From Chloroflexota bacterium (GTDB taxonomy: Bacteria > Chloroflexota > Anaerolineae > Anaerolineales > UBA11858): 7,300 nt of DNA. Positions within the stretch are counted from its first letter, which is position 1; every line of letters begins with the position of its first letter. The notes below the pieces were generated by a model that saw only the letters and a program-made list of their open reading frames with translations, was not told where the DNA came from and ran no database searches. The stretch is from assembly GCA_003513015.1 (NCBI GenBank), contig DOTA01000033.1, positions 429 to 7,728 of the forward strand, given 5' to 3'. Made by a program: the position numbers and the translations under genes. Below are positions 1-7,104 of the stretch, in pieces.

Positions 1-860
1 CCATTGAAATCAACCAGGCTGTGCGTCCACGGCGCGTAGCAAGGATATTTGTTGTAGTAGCCGAAGGCATATCTGCCTGCGCGCCCCATGCGGATTTCGA
101 CCTTTTCCTGTCCAAAGGGGTAGGCATCTTCACCAGAAATCGCTACCCCTAATTCCCGCGCACGGCGCTCGATCTGTGGGGCGATCTCAGTGTTAAACAG
201 GAGGATATCCTTCTTGTGCATCGAGAGGTGTTCTCCGCAATGATCATCTACGGGGATCAGGTTAATGCCGTTTGCGCCTAATTCGCAGGCCAAATCGGGC
301 AAACCCGCCAGGCTGAGATAATTTTCACGGCTGACGACCGTGTTGATGCGCACAGTGATCTTTCCCTTGCGAGCGTATTTACTGAACAAGCTGACGGCTT
401 TGGTTGCAGCTTTGAACGAACCCTCTACGCCGCGTACTTTTTCATGCACTTTGCGGATGGGAGAATCGATCGATATGTTCACGCCGCGCAAACCAGCGGT
501 AATGAGTGTTTTGGCTTTCTCTTTATCAATCAACGTGCCGTTGGTGGTCATTGCCACCCGGATGCCGAGCGTTGAAGCGTGTTCAACCAGACCCGCCAGA
601 TTTGGCCGTAACATGGGCTCGCCCCCCGAAAAATGGATTTTTTTGCAGCCGAGTTCCCCTAATTCTGTGATGATCTCCTTGAAGCGCGCCAAGGGCAGAG
701 GGGCCTGACGCGTTTCGCGCCAATGATTGCACATCTCGCACTTCAAATTACAGCCATAATTGACCTTGATTTTGACATAGAGCGGGCGAAACGGACGCAC
801 ATGCAAGACGGTGTCTCGAAATTCATCTTTTTCGCTGGCAATTTGCTCGAGACTGTACAT
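1..860 (-). CDS. Radical SAM domain protein, N-terminal part (3' end outside window)
   Basis: This minus-strand frame is open from an ATG at 860 to the left edge, giving 286 codons. An in-frame TAG lies two codons upstream of the ATG, so the start is well fixed, though its ribosome site (AGAG) is weak. The protein shows the radical SAM cysteine motif CNLKCEMC at residues 37-44, which binds the 4Fe-4S cluster. It is followed by SGGEP at 78-82, the SAM-contacting glycine motif, and by TTNGT at 105-109 and NISID at 128-132, typical strands of the barrel. Near the window edge, Cys274 in PCYAPWTHSL followed by an Asn-Gly resembles the start of a SPASM or twitch auxiliary-cluster region. Such proteins carry out radical chemistry on peptides, cofactors or lipids; the substrate cannot be told from this part. 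It lies downstream of glpX in the same direction with a 96-base gap. Confidence 0.88.
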   Translation of the reverse strand, partial: MYSLEQIASEKDEFRDTVLHVRPFRPLYVKIKVNYGCNLKCEMCNHWRETRQAPLPLARFKEIITELGELGCKKIHFSGGEPMLRPNLAGLVEHASTLGIRVAMTTNGTLIDKEKAKTLITAGLRGVNISIDSPIRKVHEKVRGVEGSFKAATKAVSLFSKYARKGKITVRINTVVSRENYLSLAGLPDLACELGANGINLIPVDDHCGEHLSMHKKDILLFNTEIAPQIERRARELGVAISGEDAYPFGQEKVEIRMGRAGRYAFGYYNKYPCYAPWTHSLVDFN

Positions 861-907
861 AATTCTCTAAAAATCTATGAAGATTACGATACCCACAGGC
901 GGATGAT

Positions 908-935
908 GAAAAATAAACTGCTATCAGCTTTTTTT
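908..935 (-). terminator. Possible weak terminator after glpX
   Basis: On the minus strand, a short stem (AAA-CTG against CAG-TTT, one bulged G, loop ATAG) is followed by TTTATTTTT, about 20 bases after the glpX stop. Few G-C pairs make it weak. On the plus strand the same hairpin is followed by seven T, but no plus-strand gene ends here. It may partly separate glpX from the radical SAM gene. Confidence 0.3.
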
Positions 936-956
936 GAAGGGATGTGGCATGTGCCA

Positions 957-1940
957 TTAGTATTCAATCTGGCTGATGGGGTTAAGCACGTTGAAGTTGT
1001 GCCGCGCAATGATTTGGCGCACTGTTGCGGTTTTGCCGCGGATCACCAAACTATCGGTGCGAGCGCCATGGCTGAAGTATTTAACGCCATCCAACAACAG
1101 CCCATCCGTGATGCCGGTGGCAGCGAAAAAGACATCATCGGAAGAAACCAGATCATCCATGGTGATGACTTTATTGAAATCGTAGCCCAGTTCTTCGGCC
1201 TGGCGGCGTTCGTACTCATTCCGGGCGTAGAGTTTCCCCTGGATTTCGCCACCCATCCCTCGCAGGGCACAGGCGGCCAGGACTCCCTCTGGGGTGCCGC
1301 CGATTCCCATGAGCACATCCACCCCCGCGTCGGGCCAGCAGGTCATCATGGCCCCAGCCACATCTCCATCGGGGATCAGTTGGATGCGCGCTCCGCACTC
1401 GCGAATCTCGCGAATCAGTTTTTCGTGGCGCGGACGGTTGAGCACCACTACGGTAATGTCGTTGACATGCATATCTTTGATGCGAGCGATCCGGCGCAAA
1501 TTGACGGCCACCGGAGCTGTGATATCGATCATGCCGACGGCCTCAGGGCCAACCGCGATTTTATCCATATAGAAGGCCGGGCCGGGGTCATACATGGTGC
1601 CGCGCGGGGCGATGGCAACCGTGGCAATCGAATTGACAAAGCCATCAGCCAAGGGGCGGGTGCCGTCAATCGGGTCAACGGCGAGATCAAATTCTGGAGG
1701 TGAACCGGTGCCGACATGTTCGCCGTTGAAAAGCATGGGGGCTTCATCTTTTTCGCCCTCGCCGATCACAACCACGGCATCCATTTCAATGGAGTTGAGC
1801 ACCAAGCGCATGGCATCGACCGCGGCTTTATCGGCAGCTTCTTTTTGTCCGCGGCCCATGAAACGCCCCGCGGAAAGCGCGGCAGCCTCGGTCACGCGTA
1901 CCAACTCCAGGGCCAGGTTGCGACTCGGGATCCCATCCAT
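957..1940 (-). CDS. glpX: Class II fructose-1,6-bisphosphatase GlpX
   Basis: GlpX hydrolyses fructose-1,6-bisphosphate to fructose-6-phosphate and phosphate, the committed step of gluconeogenesis, in the cytoplasm. The 327-residue length is usual for the class II family. Visible motifs are GEGEKDEAPM at 60-69, the metal-binding DPIDGT at 89-94 of the lithium-sensitive phosphatase superfamily, IPDGDVAGA at 189-197, and GIGGTPEGV at 212-220. Asp37, Glu61, Asp89, Asp92 and Glu218 fall where metal ligands are expected by alignment with Escherichia coli GlpX, from memory. The ATG start is decided by a strong AGGAGGT site six bases upstream. It follows cdsA after an intrinsic terminator and only about 37 bases, where no clear promoter is seen, so it may depend on read-through or on a promoter inside cdsA. 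In some phyla GlpX also acts on sedoheptulose-1,7-bisphosphate; this cannot be judged here. Confidence 0.96.
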   Translation of the reverse strand: MDGIPSRNLALELVRVTEAAALSAGRFMGRGQKEAADKAAVDAMRLVLNSIEMDAVVVIGEGEKDEAPMLFNGEHVGTGSPPEFDLAVDPIDGTRPLADGFVNSIATVAIAPRGTMYDPGPAFYMDKIAVGPEAVGMIDITAPVAVNLRRIARIKDMHVNDITVVVLNRPRHEKLIREIRECGARIQLIPDGDVAGAMMTCWPDAGVDVLMGIGGTPEGVLAACALRGMGGEIQGKLYARNEYERRQAEELGYDFNKVITMDDLVSSDDVFFAATGITDGLLLDGVKYFSHGARTDSLVIRGKTATVRQIIARHNFNVLNPISQIEY

Positions 1941-1975
1941 AGGGTTACCTCCTGAATTTTAGATCACTTTTCCAT

Positions 1976-2004
1976 ATAAAAACGGAGCGCTTTACACGCT
2001 CCGT
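1976..2004 (-). terminator. Intrinsic terminator after cdsA
   Basis: On the minus strand a perfect 8-bp stem ACGGAGCG / CGCTCCGT with a 7-base loop (TGTAAAG) is followed by TTTTATAT. It starts 8 bases after the cdsA stop codon and is placed to end the rpsB-to-cdsA transcription unit. The plus strand has no T tract, so it acts in one direction only. Confidence 0.88.
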
Positions 2005-2012
2005 CACTAGAT

Positions 2013-2825
2013 TTAGAGAAACAGCCATTGGATGATATAGTATCCTAGAACCCCAGCCCACAACCAGGAATCGATGCGGTCAAAAGCTCCCCCGTGACCA
2101 GGGATGAGATGGCTGGAATCTTTGATGCCAAACTGGCGTTTGATCATGCTTTCACCCAGATCGCCCAGAGGGGTGATGGCGGAGATCAGCAATCCAAGCA
2201 CGGCTCCTTGCCAGGGCAGGATAATACCAGGTTCGATCAGGCTCCATAGAAGGACCAACAAAACGCTGCCTATCGTCCCAAAAATCAGGCCGCCCAAATA
2301 GCCTTCCCAGGTTTTCTTGGGGCTGAGGCGAGGGCTGAGTTTATGCTTGCCGATGGCCCGTCCGATGAAATAGGCCCCTGAATCTGCCAACCAAACAGCT
2401 GGCAGCGCAACCAAAATCCACCAGAGGCCATTGGGGAGTTCGCGCAGTGAGATCAGGTAAGCGCCCAGCCAGCCGATGTAAAACGCGCCCGAAATCGAAA
2501 TAGCAAAATCGGTCGCGGCCTGATCGCGGCCGCGTTCGTAGGCAACTAAATGCCAGGTCATGCCAGCCAAAACAATCAGGCTGATGATCCAGGGGGTGCT
2601 GGCAAAACCATCGAAGTAGCGGCCTGCGGTGATCAACAGGGTGCCGCCGATTACAATCACGTAAGAGGGCTGAAAATTACCGGCTTGGAACAGGCGGGTA
2701 TATTCCCAAGCGGCCAGCGCTAAAATCAGGGCGACGATTGCCGCAAAGGCCCAACCGCCTAAATAGATCAGAATCAGGCCGATGGGTAACAATACGAGGG
2801 CGACGAGTACGCGTTGACGGAGCAA
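2013..2825 (-). CDS. cdsA: Phosphatidate cytidylyltransferase (CDP-diacylglycerol synthase)
   Basis: CdsA joins CTP and phosphatidic acid to give CDP-diacylglycerol, the precursor of membrane phospholipids, at the cytoplasmic membrane. The 270 residues are mostly hydrophobic, with about eight likely membrane segments beginning at residues 5-22 and 25-43. The family signature spans residues 226-252: SMIKR, then KD at 235-236, PGHGG at 242-246 and DRID at 249-252. The conserved SPKKTWEG is at 168-175. The start is TTG at 2825, chosen because AAGGAG lies just upstream and overlaps the uppS stop codon (TAAGGAG), and because no ATG occurs before residue 89. The 11-base gap to uppS suggests translational coupling. 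It is the last gene of the block; dxr and rseP, which follow cdsA in many bacteria, are absent and a terminator follows instead. Confidence 0.95.
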   Translation of the reverse strand: MLRQRVLVALVLLPIGLILIYLGGWAFAAIVALILALAAWEYTRLFQAGNFQPSYVIVIGGTLLITAGRYFDGFASTPWIISLIVLAGMTWHLVAYERGRDQAATDFAISISGAFYIGWLGAYLISLRELPNGLWWILVALPAVWLADSGAYFIGRAIGKHKLSPRLSPKKTWEGYLGGLIFGTIGSVLLVLLWSLIEPGIILPWQGAVLGLLISAITPLGDLGESMIKRQFGIKDSSHLIPGHGGAFDRIDSWLWAGVLGYYIIQWLFL

Positions 2826-2836
2826 GGTTTGACTCC

Positions 2837-3574
2837 TTATTCAGATGCGGCTTGTGATCCGGTTTTGCCGTACCGCCGCTCGCGTTGGCTGTATTCTTCG
2901 ATGGCTTTTCGCAGTTCTTCGCGATCGAAATTAGGCCAGAAGGTGGGAGTGAAATACCATTCGGCATAGGCCCCTTGCCAAATGAGAAAGTTGCTGCCAC
3001 GCAACTCGCCTGAGGTGCGGATGATTAAATCCGGGTCAGGCACGCCGACGGTGTAGAGGTATTGGCTGACAAGTTCTTCGGTGACTTCTTCGGGGCGAAC
3101 GCCTTTTTCGATAATTTGTTGAATGGCACAAATAATTTCATCGCGCCCGCCATAGTTGAAGGCCACATTGAGCACCAGACGGTTGTTATCTTTGGTGAGT
3201 TGGATGGCATCCATTACCTTTTGGCGCAGTTCTGGCCTCAGGCGATCCAGGTTGCCAATATGGCGCAATTGCACACCTTGCTTGTGGAGTTCGGGCAGTT
3301 CACGGTCGATGACATCCTCAAGGATGCGCATCAGGCCCTGAACTTCTTCGAGTGGTCGCCCCCAATTTTCAGTTGAGAAGGCATAGATGGTGAGGTATTC
3401 GATGCCAAACTCAACACAGGATTCAATAATTTGGCGCAGGTTTTCTGTGCCAGCCCGATGTCCAGCCAAGCGAGGCAACCCGCGAGCCAAGGCCCAGCGG
3501 CCATTCCCGTCCATGATCATGGCAACATGGCGTGGAACTCTTTTCGGCAGTTTCTCTTGTTTTTTAAATATCAT
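2837..3574 (-). CDS. uppS: Isoprenyl transferase (undecaprenyl diphosphate synthase)
   Basis: UppS is a cis-prenyltransferase that extends farnesyl diphosphate with isopentenyl diphosphate to make the C55 carrier lipid used for peptidoglycan and other envelope glycans. The 245 residues match the family's usual length. Motifs in order are HVAMIMDGNGRWA at 16-28 with the catalytic Asp22, the GHRAG segment at 38-42, YAFSTENW at 64-71, NVAFNYGGRDEI at 136-147, and the block DLIIRTSGE at 182-190 with SNFLIWQ at 194-200 and AYAEWYF at 202-208. The ATG start is supported by an in-frame TAG two codons upstream; the ribosome site is weak. It follows frr after an 85-base gap. Family members differ in chain length, so a shorter or longer product is possible. 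Confidence 0.96.
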   Translation of the reverse strand: MIFKKQEKLPKRVPRHVAMIMDGNGRWALARGLPRLAGHRAGTENLRQIIESCVEFGIEYLTIYAFSTENWGRPLEEVQGLMRILEDVIDRELPELHKQGVQLRHIGNLDRLRPELRQKVMDAIQLTKDNNRLVLNVAFNYGGRDEIICAIQQIIEKGVRPEEVTEELVSQYLYTVGVPDPDLIIRTSGELRGSNFLIWQGAYAEWYFTPTFWPNFDREELRKAIEEYSQRERRYGKTGSQAASE

Positions 3575-3659
3575 TTTCTACTCAAAAGTGGAACGGTCAT
3601 GCAAGGTTTAGGATAATACCGAAAACAACAAACTCTATCGGGGAAGAATTCGCCAAATG

Positions 3660-4217
3660 CTAAACTTCCATGACCTCCACTTCTTTTCGTTCGCCAATTT
3701 TGTTGATTTCTTCGACATAGGAATCGGTGATTTTTTGGAGTTCTTCCTCGCCAGTTTTGAGATCGTCTTCAGAGATCATTTTTTCATTTTCAAATTCGCG
3801 CAAATCTTTAATGCTGTCGCGGCGCACATTCCGAATAGCAATGCGGGCTTCTTCGACGCGGTTTTTAACGAGTTTTACTAAATCCCGACGGCGATCTTCC
3901 GTTAACGGGGGCAAATTCAAACGGATGGCTTTGCCATCATTGTTGGGGGTCAGCCCTAAATCGGATGCCAGAATGGCTTTTTCAATGGTTTTCAAGCTTG
4001 AAGCATCAAAAGGGCGGATCAGCAGGCTGCGAGGTTCGGGAACACCGATGTTGGCTAATTGAATCAGGGGAGTGGGCATTCCATAATATTCTACTGAGAG
4101 TTTTTCTATCAGAGCGGGGTTGGCGCGGCCCGTGCGAATGGCTGAGAGATCTTCTTCCAGAGCCTGGACTGCACCCTTCATTCTACTTTTTGCTTCCGAG
4201 TACACATCATTGAGCAT
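3660..4217 (-). CDS. frr: Ribosome recycling factor (RRF)
   Basis: RRF works with EF-G to split the post-termination ribosome so the subunits can be reused. The frame stays open upstream to 4382, but the start is set at the ATG at 4217 by AAGGAGGT six bases upstream, giving 185 residues, the standard RRF length. The sequence begins MLNDVYSEAKSRMKGAVQAL, the first helix. The signature IRTGRANPALIEKLSVEYYG spans residues 27-46, followed by TPLIQLANI at 48-56. A PPLTEDRRRDLVK segment and a long charged helix form the rest of the three-helix domain. It sits between pyrH (109-base gap) and uppS, the usual order. The start context predicts strong translation. Confidence 0.97.
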   Translation of the reverse strand: MLNDVYSEAKSRMKGAVQALEEDLSAIRTGRANPALIEKLSVEYYGMPTPLIQLANIGVPEPRSLLIRPFDASSLKTIEKAILASDLGLTPNNDGKAIRLNLPPLTEDRRRDLVKLVKNRVEEARIAIRNVRRDSIKDLREFENEKMISEDDLKTGEEELQKITDSYVEEINKIGERKEVEVMEV

Positions 4218-4326
4218 GGAAACCTCCTTTTTGATTGAGGCGCTATTTTGTTGAACGTACTTTGCCCTTAAAGGATACCCGAAAAAGTGAAGACCGGAAA
4301 GGGGCGAAAAGCAGCGCTGTGATGTG

Positions 4327-5109
<783 letters not shown>

Positions 5110-5113
5110 AGTT

Positions 5114-5716
5114 CTAATTGCTGCTTTCACCGACTTCCCAGCGAACAAATCGCCGGATGACGATATTTTCACCAATGGCGGCAACGGCTTCGTGCAAATG
5201 TTGCTCAATGGTGATATCTTCGTTTTTGATGAAAGGTTGCTTCAGAAGCACAGTTTCATCTTTGAATTTGCTCAGACGACCTTCAACGATGCGATCCAGA
5301 ATTTTTTCGGGTTTGCCCTCTTCGATGGCGCGATTGCGGGCAATTTCAGCTTCGTGATCGAGTTCCGATTGGGGAACTTGATCTTCTGTAACCCAGCGAG
5401 GAGAGGCGGCGGCAATTTGCAGCGCAACATCGTGGGCAAAGGTCCGAAAAGCATCAGAACGGGCAACGAAATCTGTTTCGCAGTTGACTTCGACCATCAC
5501 ACCTACGCGGCCATTGCCATGATCGTAAATATCAAGAACGCCTTCAGATGCATCTCGATCGGCTCGTTTGGCGGCTTTTGCCAAGCCACGCTCGCGCAGA
5601 AAATCTACGGCTTTGTCAAAGTCACCGTTGGCATCTTCGAGTGCTTTCCGACAATCCAGGAAACCGACGCCGGTTGCTTCGCGGAGATCTTTAATTTGTG
5701 TAGCGGTAATTGCCAT
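5114..5716 (-). CDS. tsf: Elongation factor Ts (short form)
   Basis: EF-Ts is the guanine nucleotide exchange factor that regenerates EF-Tu-GTP during translation. The N-terminal UBA-like domain (residues 1-55) includes IKDLREATGVGFLDCRKAL and the GDFDKAVDFLRERG segment. The core domain shows EVNCETDFVAR at 76-86, whose TDFVAR part contacts EF-Tu. AIEEGKPEKILDRIVEGRL lies at 130-148, and LLKQPFIK and IGENIVIRRF follow. At 200 residues it is the short type with a single core subdomain, as in Thermus and some other phyla, not the roughly 290-residue form of E. coli or Bacillus. The ATG at 5716 lies 2 bases after the rpsB stop; its GAGGAA site is made by the last Glu codons of rpsB, so the two genes are almost surely coupled in translation. 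Confidence 0.97.
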   Translation of the reverse strand: MAITATQIKDLREATGVGFLDCRKALEDANGDFDKAVDFLRERGLAKAAKRADRDASEGVLDIYDHGNGRVGVMVEVNCETDFVARSDAFRTFAHDVALQIAAASPRWVTEDQVPQSELDHEAEIARNRAIEEGKPEKILDRIVEGRLSKFKDETVLLKQPFIKNEDITIEQHLHEAVAAIGENIVIRRFVRWEVGESSN

Positions 5717-5718
5717 TT

Positions 5719-6624
5719 CTATTCCTCATCTTCTTCGGCGCTTTCATCATCGAAAGCCAATTCTTCATCTTCGACTGGTTCTTCATCTGTAACGTTGTCT
5801 TCGATTTCAAAATCAATTTCGTCGTCTCGCTGAGTTTGCAGCTTCGCCAGTGTGGCTGCGCCTAATAAATCAGCATCACTCAGTTCGCTTTGATCGCCGT
5901 AATCCGCAAAGCCAGCGGGCATTTCTTCTTCCACATCTTTGCGCATGGCTTTGCCTTCGAGAACGGCATCAGCGATCTTTCCAACAATCAACTTGATCGC
6001 CCGGATGGCATCGTCATTGGAGGGGATAATGAAATCAATGCTGCTGGGATCGCAGTTGGTGTCTACCATCGCAACCACGGGGATTTCCAGCAGATTGGCT
6101 TCGTGGATGGAGGTGTCTTCACGACGAATATCCACTACAAAAAGCAGTTCGGGGATGCGGGTCATGGTGCGGATACCGCCCAAGAGCATTTCCAGGCGTT
6201 CGATTTTGCGGGTCATGCCGAGGGCTTCTTTTTTGGTAAAGCTGGCAAAATCACCGCGATCACGCATGCGCTCAAGCCGTTCCAACTCATTGATGCGTTG
6301 GCGAATGGTGCGCCAGTTTGTCAGCGTGCCACCCAACCAGCGGGCAGTGACATAGGGCATACCAGAGCGAACGGCTTCAAGCTGGATGGTATCTTGGGCC
6401 TGGCGTTTGGTTCCGACAAATAGAATCGTACCGCCATGGGCTACAGTATCACGAACCAGAGCATACGACTCTTCTAGAGCCTTTACCGTCTTCTGCAAGT
6501 CAAGAATATGGATACTATTCCGCTCCGTGAAGATGTAAGGTTTCATATGCGGGTTCCACTTGTGGGTCCGATGCCCAAAGTGAACACCACTTTCCAATAG
6601 GTCTTTCATGGAAACAACAGGCAT
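5719..6624 (-). CDS. rpsB: 30S ribosomal protein S2 with acidic C-terminal extension
   Basis: S2 is a late-assembling protein of the small ribosomal subunit and, in E. coli, represses its own rpsB-tsf mRNA. The start is the ATG at 6624, set by AAAGGAG seven bases upstream and by the typical N-terminus [18 protein letters not shown]. The frame is open further to a GTG at 6750, but that part does not resemble S2. Family motifs include [18 protein letters not shown] (15-32), [14 protein letters not shown] (64-77), [10 protein letters not shown] (95-104) and [23 protein letters not shown] (188-210). Usual S2 proteins end near residue 240; this one has 301. Residues 267-301 hold 22 Asp/Glu and no Lys or Arg. 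The tail could be a lineage-specific extension. It is in frame with no sign of a frameshift, and its last codons supply the tsf ribosome site. Confidence 0.97.
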   Translation of the reverse strand: MPVVSMKDLLESGVHFGHRTHKWNPHMKPYIFTERNSIHILDLQKTVKALEESYALVRDTVAHGGTILFVGTKRQAQDTIQLEAVRSGMPYVTARWLGGTLTNWRTIRQRINELERLERMRDRGDFASFTKKEALGMTRKIERLEMLLGGIRTMTRIPELLFVVDIRREDTSIHEANLLEIPVVAMVDTNCDPSSIDFIIPSNDDAIRAIKLIVGKIADAVLEGKAMRKDVEEEMPAGFADYGDQSELSDADLLGAATLAKLQTQRDDEIDFEIEDNVTDEEPVEDEELAFDDESAEEDEE

Positions 6625-6775
6625 TTTATTACTCCTTTGCGTTATGCCTCCGTCTCCTTCTTCCCATTCCGAAACCGCTTCAATCCGATGTTCCCCTTGC
6701 GGCACGCCCGGTTTGGTCAGGAGACGTGTGAGATTGCCCTTTGTGGGCACAAATTTTCCCGCCTCAGGCGGGAGC
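6625..6775 (-). promoter_or_regulatory. Structured 5' leader of rpsB mRNA
   Basis: The predicted start of transcription near 6775 leaves about 150 nt before rpsB. By eye, on the minus strand, it can form a 7-bp hairpin TCCCGCC / GGCGGGA (6757-6773) at the very 5' end. Next comes a 5-bp hairpin TGCCC / GGGCA (6735-6749). An 8-bp long-range stem CGTCTCCT (6719-6726) / AGGAGACG (6651-6658) encloses a second stem AAACCG (6709-6714) / CGGTTT (6672-6677). CTCCT at 6719-6723 could instead pair with AGGAG of the real ribosome site (6632-6636), so two mutually exclusive folds are possible. A ribosomal-protein leader controlled by S2 is the simplest reading; no match to a named RNA family is claimed. 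Confidence 0.5.
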
Positions 6776-6781
6776 GCGGGA

Positions 6782-6810
6782 ATTCTATCACGAGGAAAAA
6801 GATTCGTCCA
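6782..6810 (-). promoter_or_regulatory. Promoter of the rpsB-tsf unit
   Basis: On the minus strand, TGGACG (-35, 6805-6810) and TAGAAT (-10, 6782-6787) are separated by 17 bases. TGA directly before the -10 fits an extended -10 (TGn). Four of six and five of six bases match the sigma-70 consensus. Transcription would start near 6775. Confidence 0.65.
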
Positions 6811-6837
6811 GAAAGATTTTCGAGAACACCGATTTAC

Positions 6838-6866
6838 TTGTCAAAGCAGATTCGATCTGCTATAAT
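6838..6866 (+). promoter_or_regulatory. Promoter of tRNA-Val
   Basis: TTGTCA (6838-6843) and TATAAT (6861-6866) are separated by exactly 17 bases, giving 11 of 12 consensus matches. The start of transcription would lie about 5 bases before the tRNA, so the precursor 5' leader would be very short. It faces away from the rpsB promoter, and the two -35 boxes are 27 bases apart. Confidence 0.85.
6846..6860. repeat. Perfect 6-bp dyad in the tRNA promoter spacer
   Basis: GCAGAT and ATCTGC flank TCG and fill the spacer between the -35 and -10 boxes, ending directly against the TATAAT. This position suits an operator, but a dyad this short may be chance. Confidence 0.4.
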
Positions 6867-6877
6867 CTCGCCACTTC

Positions 6878-6951
6878 GGGCGCATAGCTCAGCTGGTCAG
6901 AGCGCACGGTTCACATCCGTGAGGTCGTTGGTTCAAGTCCAATTGCGCCCA
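6878..6951 (+). tRNA. tRNA-Val (anticodon CAC)
   Basis: The sequence folds into a full cloverleaf. The acceptor stem is GGGCGCA / TGCGCCC. The D arm is GCTC / GAGC around AGCTGGTCA. The anticodon stem is CACGG / CCGTG with loop TTCACAT, which places CAC at positions 34-36 and reads the valine codon GUG. The variable loop is AGGTC, and the T arm is GTTGG / CCAAT with loop TTCAAGT, including one G-U pair. The discriminator base is A, as usual for valine. CCA is not encoded. A T-rich stretch follows directly, and an integrase gene starts 218 bases downstream. Confidence 0.96.
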
Positions 6952-6964
6952 CTTTTTATTTAAA
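6952..6964 (+). terminator. T-rich end of the tRNA-Val transcript
   Basis: CTTTTTATTT directly follows the tRNA, whose own acceptor and T stems could act as the hairpin. The 60-base inverted repeat that follows starts only after this T tract, so it is not itself a standard terminator. Confidence 0.45.
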
Positions 6965-6965
6965 A

Positions 6966-7025
6966 CGCCTAACCAAATGCATCACGGCTTGAAATAAACA
7001 CGAACCGTGATGCACCAGGTTGGCG
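6966..7025. repeat. 60-base nested inverted repeat between tRNA-Val and the integrase gene
   Basis: The inner arms TGCATCACGG (6978-6987) and CCGTGATGCA (7005-7014) are perfect 10-bp complements around a 17-base AT-rich centre. The outer arms CGCCTAACC (6966-6974) and GGTTGGCG (7018-7025) pair with one bulged T. A symmetrical internal loop (AAA opposite CCA) separates inner and outer stems. There is no T tract on either side. It could be a recombination or protein-binding site, or a structured RNA end. The left outer arm contains GCCTAAC, which fits the integron attC R'' box RYYYAAC, but the right arm GTTGGCG does not fit GTTRRRY, so it is not called attC. Confidence 0.75.
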
Positions 7026-7041
7026 CAGGGGCGAATTTGAT

Positions 7042-7092
7042 CCGAACCGAATACCGCACGGCTTTTTCATCATTTTATGCCCAACCGGATAC
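7042..7092 (+). repeat. Pair of 13-base direct repeats (AACCG type)
   Basis: CCGAACCGAATAC (7042-7054) and CCCAACCGGATAC (7080-7092) agree at 11 of 13 bases and start 38 bases apart. Further AACCG copies lie at 7003-7007 and 7153-7157. Short direct repeats near an integrase gene are typical of arm-type integrase sites, but this role is only inferred. Confidence 0.4.
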
Positions 7093-7104
7093 AAAAAAAG
7101 TAAC

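Noticed and set aside
340..708. Plus-strand open frame opposite the radical SAM gene
   Set aside because: The opposite strand encodes a protein with clear radical SAM motifs; the plus-strand product resembles nothing and has no ribosome site.
953..966. TGGCACATGCCA-type palindrome after the glpX stop as a terminator
   Set aside because: The stem is only four or five pairs with a tiny loop, and no T tract follows on the minus strand.
723..1703. Long 326-codon plus-strand open frame opposite glpX
   Set aside because: It lies antisense to glpX, which has full family motifs and a strong ribosome site. The product has no recognisable domain, and the openness reflects codon use on the other strand.
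3600..3659. Promoter for uppS in the frr-uppS gap (minus strand CCGATA, 17 bases, TATTAT)
   Set aside because: The -10 is good but the -35 matches only three of six bases; in AT-rich intergenic DNA this is expected by chance.
4218..4326. Regulatory hairpin or promoter in the pyrH-frr gap
   Set aside because: Only a loopless CAGCGCTG palindrome and a long bulged pairing are seen, with no T tract and no convincing -35/-10 pair.
6625..6750. N-terminal extension of rpsB from GTG at 6750
   Set aside because: The S2 family start and AAAGGAG site are at 6624, and the extra 42 codons fall in a leader with several RNA stems.
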